From positions 248,001-312,000 of the forward strand of contig NZ_JAHKRC010000006.1 in the NCBI RefSeq assembly GCF_019345465.1: a stretch of 64,000 nt of DNA, given 5' to 3'. Shown here in pieces: positions 26,214 to 36,066 of this stretch (position 1 is the first letter of the stretch; the number at the start of each line of letters is the position of its first letter). Position numbers and translations under genes: made by a program. A model generated the notes under the pieces. The model was not told the origin of the DNA. It saw only the letters and a list, made by a program, of their open reading frames with translations, and searched no databases. The DNA is from Pseudomonas sp. NKUCC02_KPG (lineage in GTDB: Bacteria > Pseudomonadota > Gammaproteobacteria > Pseudomonadales > Pseudomonadaceae).

Positions 26214-27176
26214 TCAGGCAGTGCGTGCCGACTTGCGGCCACTGACGGCGGTGATGACCGCAATGATGATCAGGCCGGTAAGGATCAAGCGCACCCCGGC
26301 ACTGGCGCCAAAGGTGTTAAGCATGCTTACCAGCAGATAAAGAAACAGCGCCGCTCCCCAGATGCCGGGCACGTTGGAAAATCCACCCGCCACTGAGGTC
26401 CCGCCGATCACCACGACTGCAATCGAGGCCAGCAGGTACTCCTCGCCCATGCTCAACGAAGCCCCTCCGGAAAAACCGGCCAGCAGAAGGCCGCAGAGGC
26501 TGGCAAAGACCGCACAGAGTACGTAGGTCGCGAAGCGGATCAGGTTGACATGGCCACCGGCAAGCTCCGCAGCACGGGCGTTCTGGCCAATGGCGATCGT
26601 CCAGCGGCCGTAGATGCTGCGTGTCAGCACGTAGCCCATGACGACTGCCAGCAGCACGACGCTGATCGCCAGGTACGGAACGCCCAAGATGTTTCCGGTG
26701 CAGAACTGGTAGAACATTTCCGGTGGCTGGATCCGAATGCTTCGACCGTAGGCAATCGCCATTGACTGCAACAGGAAACTGGCTGACAGCGTGGCAATGA
26801 TCGGTGGTATGCGAAGCACTCGGATCAAGGCGTAGTTGGCACAACCGATCAACATACCGGCCCCCAGTACACCTAGAACGCCCAACCAGATCAGACCTGG
26901 CTGGCCGTCCATCAACTTCATGCCAATGGCCCCGCTGAGTGCGATATTGGCCGGAATCGACAAATCTATGTTGCCCGGGCCCGTGGTAATCACAAACATC
27001 TGGCCGATGCCGACTATCACGAAGAACGCCGAGAAGCTCAGTGAGCCTGACAACAGCGAACCTGCACCCTGGCCCCCGGTGAAGGCAATGGTCGCGATCC
27101 AAATCAGCAAGGCGGCGAGGAACGACCATACCCAGGGCTTGCCCATGACCGTGGTGAGTAACGGAACACGCTTCAT
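26214..27176 (-). CDS. Sugar ABC transporter permease (RbsC/YtfT-type) 2
   Basis: 320 residues with about eight to ten hydrophobic helices, of the BPD_transp_2 permease family for monosaccharide import. GxGNIDLSIP and the segment GGTSVAGGFSNVPGIWGA match the conserved EAA-like loop of RbsC proteins (usually GGTSxxGGxG). It overlaps the upstream permease gene by four bases (ATGA), so the two are co-translated and probably form a heterodimer with the ATPase at 28156. Substrate inferred only from the adjacent SMP-30 lactonase gene. Confidence 0.88.
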   Translation of the reverse strand: MKRVPLLTTVMGKPWVWSFLAALLIWIATIAFTGGQGAGSLLSGSLSFSAFFVIVGIGQMFVITTGPGNIDLSIPANIALSGAIGMKLMDGQPGLIWLGVLGVLGAGMLIGCANYALIRVLRIPPIIATLSASFLLQSMAIAYGRSIRIQPPEMFYQFCTGNILGVPYLAISVVLLAVVMGYVLTRSIYGRWTIAIGQNARAAELAGGHVNLIRFATYVLCAVFASLCGLLLAGFSGGASLSMGEEYLLASIAVVVIGGTSVAGGFSNVPGIWGAALFLYLLVSMLNTFGASAGVRLILTGLIIIAVITAVSGRKSARTA

Positions 27177-28159
27177 AGTGGGCGAGCCTCAAGACGGTTG
27201 ACGGACGTACGCAAGGCGAGGACGAGAATCAGAATCGCGCCCTGGGCACCCATCTGCCAGTCTGGCGAAATGCGCATAAAGGACAGCAGCGAGCCTGCCA
27301 GCACCAGTGTCAGGGCTCCCAGCACTGCACCGGTGGGCGAGACGCGGCCGCCGACAAACTCACCGCCACCGAGGATCACGCCCGCGATGGACAACAAGGT
27401 GTAACGCAGCGCGATGCTTGCGTCTGCAGAGGTGGTCAGGCCGACTAAAAACAGGCCGGCGAAGACCCCGAACGTACCGGCCAGCGCATACATGGTTATC
27501 TTGATGCGCAGCAGCGACCACCCTGCCTTCGCAATGGCCAGCGGATTTCCCCCCGCCCCCCGCAACACAACACCCAGCGTCGAACGCATCAAAAACACAT
27601 GTACGGCAATCGCCAGCACCACACAGACAATGATCGCGAAAGGCAGCAAAGGTGTCTTGATACGAACCAGGCTCTGCAGCCATTCAGGCGAACTGCCTCC
27701 CGGCGCAGGCAACAACAGCACAGCAGCGCCCATCCACACGAACGACATGCCGAGAGTTACGACGATGGAAGGCAAGTTGCGTATATGAATCAGCGCGCCC
27801 AGCAACGCGTACACCGCAATGCATCCGAGCAACGCCAGGCAGCCAAGTACGGGGTGCTGGTCCAGCAACGTTGCCGCCACGCAGGCGACGAAGCTGATAA
27901 AACTGCCCAGCGACAGGTCAAGATCGTTGACAGTGATGATCAGCATCTGGGCGATGGTCGCCAAGGCGATCGGCACCGCCAGGTTAAGCATCAGGTTCAT
28001 GCCCATGTAACTCATGGCCCTGGGCTGCATGATGAAAATTGTGATCAGCAGCGCCGCGAGTGAAACCCCGGGCAACGCACTGCGCAGCAGGCGTGCATAG
28101 TTCAACCCGGGCGATTTGACCGCAGCGCCTTTCAGCGGTAGCGAGGTAGATGCATTCAT
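27173..28159 (-). CDS. Sugar ABC transporter permease (RbsC-type) 1
   Basis: 328 residues, hydrophobic throughout, with [13 protein letters not shown] (the hallmark of this permease family) and [19 protein letters not shown] as coupling loop. Overlaps the ATPase gene and the next permease gene by four bases each. Two different permeases in one operon point to a heterodimeric membrane channel of the ribose/simple-sugar type. Confidence 0.88.
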   Translation of the reverse strand: MNASTSLPLKGAAVKSPGLNYARLLRSALPGVSLAALLITIFIMQPRAMSYMGMNLMLNLAVPIALATIAQMLIITVNDLDLSLGSFISFVACVAATLLDQHPVLGCLALLGCIAVYALLGALIHIRNLPSIVVTLGMSFVWMGAAVLLLPAPGGSSPEWLQSLVRIKTPLLPFAIIVCVVLAIAVHVFLMRSTLGVVLRGAGGNPLAIAKAGWSLLRIKITMYALAGTFGVFAGLFLVGLTTSADASIALRYTLLSIAGVILGGGEFVGGRVSPTGAVLGALTLVLAGSLLSFMRISPDWQMGAQGAILILVLALRTSVNRLEARPL

Positions 28160-29610
28160 GCCGTTTGCTCCACAAAGGAGCAGCGAAGAATCTGCTCCTC
28201 GCTTAGTTGGCTGCGTGGCAGGTCAAGGACTGCCTGGCCATCACGAAACACATAGATGTGGTCACAGTAATCGAGCTCTTCCAGCTCTGTGGTGTACCAG
28301 ATGAAGGTGCGCCCTTGGGCCGCCTCCTGAGCGATGATCGAGTACACCTCACGCTTGGTGCCGACATCAACGCCACGCATGGGATCATCCATCAGGATCA
28401 GATCGCTGCGCGATGCCAATGCGCGGGCGAACAGTGCTTTTTGTTGATTACCGCCCGACAGTGAAAGGATGGGGTTTCCCATATCCGGGGTGCGGATTCC
28501 CATGCGTTTTTGCCATTCTTCAGCCATGGCATGCTCTGCGTCCGGATCGATCAGGGCACCGCGCTTCAGATGGGCCAACGAACTGATCGTGATGTTCTCG
28601 GCGATAGACCACATCGCAAACACACCGTCATTTTGTCGATCCCCGGCCACTAGCGCGGCGCCCTGCCCCCTGGCAATACGGTGACGCAGTATTTGAATGA
28701 GTAACTGGCTTTGGCCATGTCCTGCCAACCCGGTGAGACCGACGATTTCGCCAGGATGCGCATTGACTGTCATTGCATTGGCTTGACGGGCCGGACGTTG
28801 AGCCACCACGGGAGAACCATGAGCCCGTCGCGAGACAAAAACGTGCTGTTCGCAAGCCGCCTTTGCGGCGCTCCCCATGCACTCCACCAGGGACGCGTGG
28901 GTAAAATTCGTCGCGGGGCGAATCTCTACCACTCGCCCGTCACGCATTACGGTAATGCGGTCACAGGTGTCCAGCATCTCCCCAAGAATGTGGCTAATCA
29001 GCACGATGCTGCCGCCAGCGCCGACAAAGCGCCGGACAAACTGCAGGAGTTGTTCGGCAACCCGCGAATCCAGAGAGGACGTGGGTTCATCGAGAATCAC
29101 CAAGTCCAGGCGTTCATCGACACGCACGAATGCACGGGCAATTTCAACCATCTGGCGTTTGCCGATCGGCAACTCGGCAACGATGTCGTCGCCACGAATA
29201 TCATGGCCCGGAAAAATCTGATCAAGACTGGCTTCGATCAGCGCCCTGGCTTTACGTCGCCAGCCCCAGCCACGAATAGCCGGTGACATCAGCCGGGTAT
29301 TTTCGGCCACGCTGAGGTTTGGGCATAAAGACAGTTCCTGAAACACACAGCGGATCCCGTGCTGGCGTGCCACCTGCACGCCATAGCTGGAGCGTACTTC
29401 CTGATCGCCGACCAGCAGCGCACCGCAGTCGGCAGAAAGAGTGCCGGCCAAGACTTGCATCAGGGTGGATTTACCCGCGCCGTTATGGCCGATCAACCCC
29501 AGGCACTCTCCGCCCTGAACACTCAGGTTGACCTCACACAGGGCGCGAACAGCGCCAAACGATTTGCCGATACCTTGGAAGGTTACCAGCGCTCGTTGAA
29601 AGTCAGACAT
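28156..29610 (-). CDS. Sugar ABC transporter ATP-binding protein (RbsA-type)
   Basis: 484 residues from the ATG at 29610, supported by GGAGAATGTC directly before it; a longer frame to 29637 has no ribosome site. It is a fused double ATPase. The first half has Walker [10 protein letters not shown] and Walker [12 protein letters not shown]. The second has a degenerate Walker A (GLAGHGQS), the signature LSGGNQQK, and [16 protein letters not shown]. Degeneracy of the second P-loop is normal for RbsA/MglA. It energises import by the two permeases; the binding protein gene lies just upstream. Confidence 0.9.
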   Translation of the reverse strand: MSDFQRALVTFQGIGKSFGAVRALCEVNLSVQGGECLGLIGHNGAGKSTLMQVLAGTLSADCGALLVGDQEVRSSYGVQVARQHGIRCVFQELSLCPNLSVAENTRLMSPAIRGWGWRRKARALIEASLDQIFPGHDIRGDDIVAELPIGKRQMVEIARAFVRVDERLDLVILDEPTSSLDSRVAEQLLQFVRRFVGAGGSIVLISHILGEMLDTCDRITVMRDGRVVEIRPATNFTHASLVECMGSAAKAACEQHVFVSRRAHGSPVVAQRPARQANAMTVNAHPGEIVGLTGLAGHGQSQLLIQILRHRIARGQGAALVAGDRQNDGVFAMWSIAENITISSLAHLKRGALIDPDAEHAMAEEWQKRMGIRTPDMGNPILSLSGGNQQKALFARALASRSDLILMDDPMRGVDVGTKREVYSIIAQEAAQGRTFIWYTTELEELDYCDHIYVFRDGQAVLDLPRSQLSEEQILRCSFVEQTA

Positions 29611-29656
29611 GACATTCTCCTCGGCATTGCCGCGCACTCAGGCGCGGCAATGCTGG

Positions 29657-30679
29657 TCAATGAGCGGATGGGCTTGTCAGCGTGGCGACGTCCTCGACGC
29701 TGTAGACCTGACTGACAATCCCGCCCTTCTCAAGGCCCTTGAGTGCAGGCTCCAGTGAGTCCTGAGTCACGCTGACTGCTGGCGACAGCAAGTCATGGGG
29801 CATTTTCTTGCCATCCAGCAATTGCTGGGCTACCCAGAACGCCAGGCTGGAGATGCTCGGAGCGCTGGAAATCGAAAAGCTTTGGTAGCCGTTGGCGTCT
29901 TTCTGTTTCTTCCACCACGACAGCTCTTCCTCGCGATTACCGAAGATAATCGTCGGCGTCGGCCGTCCAGCGGACATGAACGCCTGGGCCGCGCCGTAAC
30001 CGTCATCCCCTTGAGTCACCAGGGCATCTATAGGTGGCAGGCTAGGTAAAATGCCCGCCACCGCTTTCTGCGCGGCAGTCTGTGACCAGTTGCCGTTGAC
30101 CGAGCCAACGATTTTCAGGTTGGGATACTTTTGCGCGCCCGCAACGATCCCGGAATGGATCTGCTCATCCACCGAGACGCCTGCCAGCCCGCGAATCTCC
30201 AGTATGTTTGCGCCATTTGGGAAGCGTTTGGCCAGGTAATCCATCTGGTCAAGACCGCTTTGTTTAAAGTCCATGGAGATGCGATAGGCACAGGGTTCGG
30301 TGACGATGCCATCGAAGGACACGACGATAATGCCCGCATCGCAGGCCTGCTTGACGGCGCCATTTAGAGCGGTCGGCGACGCTGCGTTGATGACGATGGC
30401 GCTGTAACCCTGAAGGATGAGGTTCTGGATTTGTGCCGCTTGCTCGGTAGCCTGATTTTCACCGGTTGTGAAGGCGTCTGCGGAAGCGATAACGCCTTTT
30501 TTCACAGCGTCGTCGGTGGTCTGCTTCCAGCTGCCAAGCATATTCTGACGCCAGGAATTACCCGCGTAGTTATTGGACAAGGCGATGGTCTTGTCGGCCG
30601 TATCGGCCTGCACTTGCATGAAGGGAGAAAGCAACAGCGCGCTTGATAGAAACAGGCATCGCAACGGACGAATTTTCAT
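29657..30679 (-). CDS. Periplasmic sugar-binding protein (RbsB/LacI-fold)
   Basis: 340 residues from the ATG at 30679. The N-terminus MKIRPLRCLFLSSALLLSP with cleavage after VQA is a Sec signal peptide. The mature protein is a type I periplasmic binding protein: KTIALSNNYAGNSWRQNML at the first strand, NLILQGYSAIVINAASPTA in the hinge region, and ALVTQGDDGYGAAQAFMSAG. First gene of the five-gene operon, so highest expression is expected. Ligand unknown; the SMP-30 gene at the end of the operon points to a sugar or sugar lactone. Confidence 0.88.
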   Translation of the reverse strand: MKIRPLRCLFLSSALLLSPFMQVQADTADKTIALSNNYAGNSWRQNMLGSWKQTTDDAVKKGVIASADAFTTGENQATEQAAQIQNLILQGYSAIVINAASPTALNGAVKQACDAGIIVVSFDGIVTEPCAYRISMDFKQSGLDQMDYLAKRFPNGANILEIRGLAGVSVDEQIHSGIVAGAQKYPNLKIVGSVNGNWSQTAAQKAVAGILPSLPPIDALVTQGDDGYGAAQAFMSAGRPTPTIIFGNREEELSWWKKQKDANGYQSFSISSAPSISSLAFWVAQQLLDGKKMPHDLLSPAVSVTQDSLEPALKGLEKGGIVSQVYSVEDVATLTSPSAH

Positions 30680-30955
30680 GGATTGACCTTTGTTATTATT
30701 TTTGGGGTTCGGGCGGTCCAATGGATGGATGCTCACCGTTTTACACAAGTTCGATTTCAGTCTGCGCCGTCTCACAGCCAGCGTCTGCGCACATCAATGC
30801 AGATATGCGGCGCGACACCGCACCAAATATGCGGGATCACGCAATCTGCCTGCGAGCATTCGCAATTTTTCAATCAGGTCACCTGATCGCCCGCGCAGAG
30901 GGATGCCCGCGTTCAGTGATAGCGGGTATGGTAGGGCTACAAAAATAAAAGGTGC
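30680..30955. promoter_or_regulatory. Divergent control region of ABC operon and two-component system
   Basis: 276 bp between divergent start codons. Two direct ATATGCGG copies lie at 30803-30810 and 30827-30834, 24 bp apart, and an imperfect inverted repeat ATGCCCGC/GCGGGTAT at 30903-30910 and 30922-30929 sits just before the kinase gene. These are candidate binding sites for the response regulator. No clear -35/-10 was fixed. Confidence 0.35.
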
Positions 30956-32218
30956 ATGACCGTGAAACGACCCAGCATCCATGCCGAGGATGTCCTCCAT
31001 CACTTTCTCGGCATCTCCAGGGCCCTCGCGGGTCAGTTGGACTTCCAGTCGATGATTGACGCAATTTCCGAGGAAATTCGCATCATCCTGCCCCATGATC
31101 ACCTGGACATCAGCTTGCTGTTGCTGGATGGAGAAAACCATCTGCATGCTTATGAAACGGGGTTACACACCGCATGGAGCAACTTTGCCAATCACCCGCT
31201 GCCGATCGTGGAAAGTCCGATCCGTGCCCTGCTGTTGGGAGAGGAACCTTACATCCTCAGTCAAGACGCTACGACTGACCCCCGCTATCAGTTTGTCGGC
31301 GCGTTCAACACGCCCATTTTCGATGCGGGGCTGCGCAGCAGACTTCACGTGCCGTTGCGGGCGCGAGGTGAAATTATCGGTGCATTGAGCTGTTCCAAAC
31401 ATGCAGCCGATTACTACACCCTGGAAGACGTGCACCATACCCAGCATGTCGCCGATCTGCTGGCGTCCTACCTCTACGCACTACGCCAGACCGATCAAGC
31501 AAAAAGACTGGCGATCGCCGAAACCCAGATTCGCGCCCGAGAAGAGGGCTTGCGCCTGGGGGCCCTGCGCTTGACCGAGGAGCTGGAAAACGAACGGCAG
31601 CGCATTGGCATGGATTTACACGACCAGACGCTGGCCGACATGACGCGCCTGCACCGCCGGATCGCCCGCCTGATGACCGTGGATACGCTGTCGGGGAATG
31701 ACCTGAAACCCGTCAGTGACGCGTTGCAAGAGAGCATGCAGGAGCTGCGCCTTATCATTGATGCGGTCAAACCCACAGTGCTCCAGCTTTTCGGCCTGGA
31801 AGAAGGCGTAGAGGATTTGTTGTTGCGCAGTGTGCGCAACAGTGGCCTGAGCATTGCCACTCGCCTGCGTGACACCACAGGCGGGTTAGCAAACAAGCTT
31901 GCAGAGCCGCAGAAAATTGCCCTGTTTCGCATCATCCAGGAAGCGGTTAACAACGCTATCAAACATGCTTATCCGGACTCCATTGACATCGAGATCAGCC
32001 GGGCCGCGAACCGCCTGCAGCTTTCCATCGTCGATGATGGCCTCGGACTTGACCGGGATAATCTGCTGAACTGCGGCGGAATACAGAACATGAAAATCCG
32101 CGCTCGCTTGCTCGACGCCCAACTGCAGATCGAGACCGGTCCGCAAGGCAAGGGAACACACGTCTGTATAAGTCTGCCCCTGCCCGTCCCTCACATTGAA
32201 CCGGAGCAAACCGTTTGA
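30956..32218 (+). CDS. GAF-domain sensor histidine kinase
   Basis: 420 residues, no membrane helix, hence cytoplasmic. A GAF sensor domain covers about 15-175. The dimerisation segment ENERQRIGMDLHDQTLADMT carries the phosphorylated H222 in the HisKA_3-like (NarL-type) context. A HATPase domain follows, with IIQEAVNNAIKHAYP as N-box and DDGLGLD as G1. The stop overlaps the response-regulator start (ATGA). Divergent from the sugar importer operon, which is probably the target. A soluble GAF kinase suggests sensing of an intracellular metabolite. Confidence 0.88.
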   Translation: MTVKRPSIHAEDVLHHFLGISRALAGQLDFQSMIDAISEEIRIILPHDHLDISLLLLDGENHLHAYETGLHTAWSNFANHPLPIVESPIRALLLGEEPYILSQDATTDPRYQFVGAFNTPIFDAGLRSRLHVPLRARGEIIGALSCSKHAADYYTLEDVHHTQHVADLLASYLYALRQTDQAKRLAIAETQIRAREEGLRLGALRLTEELENERQRIGMDLHDQTLADMTRLHRRIARLMTVDTLSGNDLKPVSDALQESMQELRLIIDAVKPTVLQLFGLEEGVEDLLLRSVRNSGLSIATRLRDTTGGLANKLAEPQKIALFRIIQEAVNNAIKHAYPDSIDIEISRAANRLQLSIVDDGLGLDRDNLLNCGGIQNMKIRARLLDAQLQIETGPQGKGTHVCISLPLPVPHIEPEQTV

Positions 32219-32964
32219 TGGATGTCTTGTTGATTGAAGATGACCCCGTTCATCGCGCATTTCTCAAGGAAGTTATAGAACTGGCGCTTCCTGAATGCAC
32301 CCGGTTGCTGGAAGCCGAGGACGGGCTGGCAGGAGAGCGACTGGCCCATGAGTATGGGATCACGGCGGTAGTCATGGATTTGCAGATGCCCAGACGCACC
32401 GGGGTGGAGGCTGCCAAGACGATCTGGCGAGACCGGCCCGATACATCGATTCTGTTCTGGTCTAATTATGCTGATGAAGCCTATGTGCGAGGCATTTCGC
32501 GAATCGTTCCAGAGGGCGCTGCTTACGGCTATGTGCTCAAGACCGCCTCGGAGGAGCGCTTGCGCCTGGCGCTGCGCAGTCTTTTCATTGAGCAACAATG
32601 CGTCATAGATCGTGAGATACGCGGCGTGCAGCAGAAGTCCCAAGACCAGGTACTTGGCCTGACGGACACCGAGTATGAAGTGCTGCAAGACATCGCACTG
32701 GGACTTACAGACCGTGCCATAGCCAGTCGACGCTGCCTTTCATTGCGCAGCGTACAAAATCGATTGCAGCAGTTGTACGAAAAGCTCGGTGCCTATCAAC
32801 CAACCGATGGCCATCTGGGTAGCTATACATACAATCTCAGAGCTCGTGCGGTCAGCATCGCATTGATGCGAAAATTGCTTAACCGCAATGCCATGGAGCA
32901 AGCCGAAACGGAATTGCAGCAATGGCTTCGCGACCCCCGACACGTCCCCCGCCAATCATCTTGA
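32218..32964 (+). CDS. Response regulator with receiver and helix-turn-helix output
   Basis: 248 residues, ATG at 32218 overlapping the kinase stop. Receiver domain 1-125 with acidic pocket E7-D8-D9, phosphorylated D54 in VVMDLQMP and K at YVLKTA. The C-terminal part (about 145-215) has GLTDTEYEVLQDIALGLTDR followed by SLRSVQNRLQQLYEKLG, a LuxR/NarL-type helix-turn-helix. It likely activates the divergent ABC operon and possibly its own. Confidence 0.85.
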   Translation: MDVLLIEDDPVHRAFLKEVIELALPECTRLLEAEDGLAGERLAHEYGITAVVMDLQMPRRTGVEAAKTIWRDRPDTSILFWSNYADEAYVRGISRIVPEGAAYGYVLKTASEERLRLALRSLFIEQQCVIDREIRGVQQKSQDQVLGLTDTEYEVLQDIALGLTDRAIASRRCLSLRSVQNRLQQLYEKLGAYQPTDGHLGSYTYNLRARAVSIALMRKLLNRNAMEQAETELQQWLRDPRHVPRQSS

Positions 32965-33041
32965 GGGGTTTTCCAGCTGGGTCCTGAGACCGGATTGCAC
33001 ATCGGATCAGGGACTCAGCCGCGAGACGCCCATCCCGTCTT

Positions 33042-34142
33042 TTAAGCGAGTGCCGCAGCCTTGGCCGTGACCGCCTCGCGCTCCAGCTCACGCACCAACG
33101 GCAACACCTTTCTGCCGAAGTACTCCACTTCTTCATGAAAGTGCAGGAAGCCACTGAGGATCAGGTCCACGCCCACGGCCTTGAGGGCTACGATGCGTTC
33201 AGCAATCTGCTGCGCAGTACCGATCAGGTTGGTCTTGAAGCCGTCGTTGTACTGCACCAGGTCTTCGAAAGTGGACTTGGCCCAGTTCCCTTCTCCTTCA
33301 GGACTGGAGGCACCGGCGTTCCTCACCTCGCTGCCGAAACCGTTGACGGCCTCTGGATCGGCCTTCGCGATGATCTCCTCCAGTACCGCTTGAGCCTCAG
33401 CTTCGGTTTCTCTGGCGATGACAAAAGCGTTCACCCCGACTTTCACCGAATGGCCATTGAGCGCAGCCTTGGCCCGAATGTCGTCGATCTGGGCCTTGAT
33501 GCCTTCGACGCTGTTGCCGTTGGTGAAGTACCAATCGGAAACCCGCGAAGCCATCTCCCGCGCGGCGCGTGAGCTGCCACCCTGGAAGATTTCCGGGTGC
33601 GGTTGCTGCAGTGGCTTGGGTTTGAGCGTGAAGTCATGGAAACGGTAGAAGTCGCCATGAAAACTGAAGTTGTCCTGGGTCCAGATGCCCTTGAGCGCCT
33701 GGATGAATTCTTCCGAGCGACGATAGCGTTCATCGTGGTCCAGCCACGGCTCGCCAATGGCCCGAAACTCGCCCTTGAACCAGCCCGACACGATATTGAC
33801 CGCAACCCGACCGTTGGTGAACTGGTCGATGGTGGCCAGCTGTTTGGCAGCCAGTACCGGAGTCCAGGGCCCAGGCAGGATGGCAGCAATCACTTTGAGC
33901 TTCTCGGTGGCGGCCAACAATGCGTGGCTGATGGTCACCGACTCATGCTGGTTTTCGGCGCCATAACCGGCGGTAAAGCGGATCTGTGACAAGGCGTACT
34001 CGAAACCGGCCTTTTCGGCGATTTGCGCCAGCTTGCGGTTGTAATCGATGTCCCAGCTGGTGCGTTGTTCGATCTTGCTGATTACAAGTCCCCCGCTGAC
34101 GTTGGGAACCCAGTAGGCAAACTTGATGTTGTCCTGGCTCAT
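33042..34142 (-). CDS. sfnG: FMNH2-dependent dimethylsulfone monooxygenase
   Basis: 366 residues, the usual SfnG length, in the bacterial-luciferase TIM-barrel family. The N-terminus FAYWVPNVSGGLVISKIEQR and SGWFKGEFRAIGEPWLDHDERYRRSEEF are diagnostic for SfnG. It converts dimethylsulfone to methanesulfinate using reduced FMN, part of sulfur scavenging under sulfate limitation. The downstream partner in sulfonate release, methanesulfonate monooxygenase, is not in this window. Preceded on the same strand by an FMN reductase gene, 45 bp apart, which supplies FMNH2. The pair is probably transcribed from the sigma-54 promoter at 34803-34818. Confidence in the family is high. Confidence 0.92.
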   Translation of the reverse strand: MSQDNIKFAYWVPNVSGGLVISKIEQRTSWDIDYNRKLAQIAEKAGFEYALSQIRFTAGYGAENQHESVTISHALLAATEKLKVIAAILPGPWTPVLAAKQLATIDQFTNGRVAVNIVSGWFKGEFRAIGEPWLDHDERYRRSEEFIQALKGIWTQDNFSFHGDFYRFHDFTLKPKPLQQPHPEIFQGGSSRAAREMASRVSDWYFTNGNSVEGIKAQIDDIRAKAALNGHSVKVGVNAFVIARETEAEAQAVLEEIIAKADPEAVNGFGSEVRNAGASSPEGEGNWAKSTFEDLVQYNDGFKTNLIGTAQQIAERIVALKAVGVDLILSGFLHFHEEVEYFGRKVLPLVRELEREAVTAKAAALA

Positions 34143-34187
34143 TGCGTGTACTCCAGTGATACGTTGAAGTGAGGTTTACCGGTAACT

Positions 34188-34751
34188 TCAGGCCGCGCTG
34201 GCGTCCGGTTGCACAGTCGAAGTGAGGTTCCGGACCGCGGACTCGACAGCGCGCTCGATGCGCTCTAGCACCTGCGGGCTGGTGATCTGGTAATCGGTAA
34301 AGTCGGCTTCTGTGGCATACACCCCGATGGGCAAACTCAGGGCCTGAAAGAAACCAAACAGCGGGCGCAACTGGTGTTCGATGACCAGAGCGTGGCGGTC
34401 CGAGCCACCGGTGGCGGCCAGCAACACCGGCACGTTGTTCAATGCCTGGTGATGGACGAAATCGAACAGGTGCTTGAACAGTCCAGTGTATGAGGCGCGG
34501 TACACCGGACTGGCAGCAATCAGCAGGTCGGCCGTTTCAATGGCTTGCAGATGGGCCTCTACCCTTGCGGGCAAGTCTTCGCGGCGCAGCACCCCGGCAA
34601 ACTGCGGGCCGATCTCGGACAACTCGATCAAGTGCAGCGCGATCGGCAACTGTTGCTCAAGACCGGCGACCAGGGCCTTGAGCAGCACCAGGGTGCGAGT
34701 TGGGCGCTGCACGCTCCCGGATACCGCGACCACTTTCAGAGTGTTGTTCAT
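34188..34751 (-). CDS. msuE: NAD(P)H-dependent FMN reductase
   Basis: 187 residues from the ATG at 34751; a longer frame to 34793 covers the presumed transcription start and is rejected. Flavodoxin-like fold: VVAVSGSVQRPTRTLVLL holds the FMN phosphate loop, and LIAASPVYRASYTGLFKHLF plus LLAATGGSDRHALVIEHQLR are the family blocks. It reduces FMN for the monooxygenase encoded next to it. In pseudomonads msuE belongs to the sulfur-starvation response governed by SfnR with sigma-54. Cytoplasmic. Confidence 0.88.
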   Translation of the reverse strand: MNNTLKVVAVSGSVQRPTRTLVLLKALVAGLEQQLPIALHLIELSEIGPQFAGVLRREDLPARVEAHLQAIETADLLIAASPVYRASYTGLFKHLFDFVHHQALNNVPVLLAATGGSDRHALVIEHQLRPLFGFFQALSLPIGVYATEADFTDYQITSPQVLERIERAVESAVRNLTSTVQPDASAA

Positions 34752-35199
34752 TGCCCGTCCTCGTGATGGCAGAGGCCGCCGCGGCACCTGCACAAGGACT
34801 GGAGCAGAAACCGTGCCATTTCAATATCTTTATAAAATCAATGAGTTATGACTTTTCGTGAAGCGCCATAGTGTCGCCTGCCGGACAGATTGTTGATCCA
34901 CTGTTCCGCCTGCAACAGCTGCCTCTCTGTCCGTTCCCTACGGCGACCCGAGCTGATGTTTCCACCCGGCATTCGCAGGGTATTTGCATAACCCGTTCAG
35001 GTGTTCAGCCTTCAATTGCGCACCACCGGTTATTACCTGTCCAGACACCCTGCTCGCTCACCCAAAGAGCTGCAAATGAATTGTCTCGCTCAGGTGGACA
35101 GTCAATCGTATTTCAGGTGCTTTTTCGTCGCTGATGAGAACATTAATCTGAGCTCATCGCTGAACGACAGCCACCCGCCACTTCGAAAAGGATTCCACC
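34752..35199. other. Divergent intergenic region msuE / YcaC-like gene
   Basis: 448 bp. Apart from the sigma-54 promoter near msuE, I see no gene or repeat. It must also hold the promoter of the YcaC-like gene. Confidence 0.4.
34803..34818 (-). promoter_or_regulatory. Sigma-54 -24/-12 promoter for msuE-sfnG
   Basis: The minus strand reads TGGCACGGTTTCTGCT: GG (34817-34816) and GC (34805-34804) are separated by exactly ten bases, matching TGGCAC-N5-TTGC well. Predicted start is about 40 nt before the msuE ATG. Agrees with the known SfnR/sigma-54 control of this module. Confidence 0.8.
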
Positions 35200-35826
35200 A
35201 TGACTAACGCAACTTACAACCGCCTGAACAAAGACGACGCCGTAGTTCTGCTGGTCGACCACCAGACAGGCTTGATTTCTCTGGTGCAGGACTTCACACC
35301 CAACGAGTTCAAGAACAACGTGCTGGCCCTGGCTGACGTCGCGAAATTTTTTGAGCTGCCTACCATCCTCACTACCAGTTTTGAACAAGGCCCCAACGGC
35401 CCGCTGGTTCCCGAACTCAAGGAAATGTTCCCGCACGCGCCGTACATCGCTCGACCAGGCCAGATCAACGCCTGGGACAACGAGGACTTCGTCAAGGCGA
35501 TCAAGGCAACGGGCCGCAAGCAATTGATCATCGCCGGCGTGGTGACAGATGTCTGCGTAGCGTTCCCAACGTTGTCGGCACTGGCTGAAGGGTTTGACGT
35601 GTTCGTGGTAACTGACTCTTCGGGGACGTTCAACACCACCGTACAACAAGCGTCCTGGAACCGCATGAGCCAGGCTGGCGCCCAGATGATGAACTGGTTC
35701 TCCGTAGCGTGTGAGCTGCAACGCGATTGGCGCAACGACATTGAAGGCCTGGGCAACCTGCTGTCTCAGCGTATTCCCAACTACCGGAACCTGATGAACA
35801 GTTACTCCGCGCTGACTGCTCGCTGA
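35200..35826 (+). CDS. Isochorismatase-family hydrolase, YcaC-like
   Basis: 208 residues. LLVDHQTGLISLVQD with D20 and GVVTDVCVAFPTLSA with C119 are the catalytic Asp and Cys of the cysteine-hydrolase fold. Length and the segment SVACELQRDWRNDIEGLG match the YcaC subgroup, whose substrate is not established. ATG preceded by AAAAGGATT. Divergent from msuE. Cytoplasmic enzyme, single-gene unit. Confidence 0.85.
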   Translation: MTNATYNRLNKDDAVVLLVDHQTGLISLVQDFTPNEFKNNVLALADVAKFFELPTILTTSFEQGPNGPLVPELKEMFPHAPYIARPGQINAWDNEDFVKAIKATGRKQLIIAGVVTDVCVAFPTLSALAEGFDVFVVTDSSGTFNTTVQQASWNRMSQAGAQMMNWFSVACELQRDWRNDIEGLGNLLSQRIPNYRNLMNSYSALTAR

Positions 35827-35878
35827 AAACCGGCATAGCGTTCACGGCAATGTTGTTCACTTAAGTGATTTCTGCCTC

Positions 35879-35978
35879 TGTGGGAACGGGCTTGCTCGCG
35901 ATGGTCGTTAACGGTGACGCGTATTTACCAAGTAAATGCTGCGCACTGAAGACCCTCGCGAGCAAGCCCGCTCCCACA
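35879..35978. repeat. REP-type inverted pair (REPIN-like)
   Basis: The left arm 35879-35906 (TGTGGGAACGGGCTTGCTCG and on) and right arm 35951-35978 are reverse complements at 26 of 28 positions, separated by 44 bp. GTGGGAGCGGGCTTGCTCGC is the abundant REP consensus of Pseudomonas fluorescens-group genomes. The pair can fold into a large cruciform or RNA stem downstream of the YcaC-like gene. Confidence 0.9.
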
Positions 35979-36066
35979 CTTGAGCCGCGTTGCTCTTGAG
36001 TGAACATTATTGCTGCTCTGCGGGTCCTTTTGCTTTGGTGGGCAATCACATCTTGTCATCGCTGCA

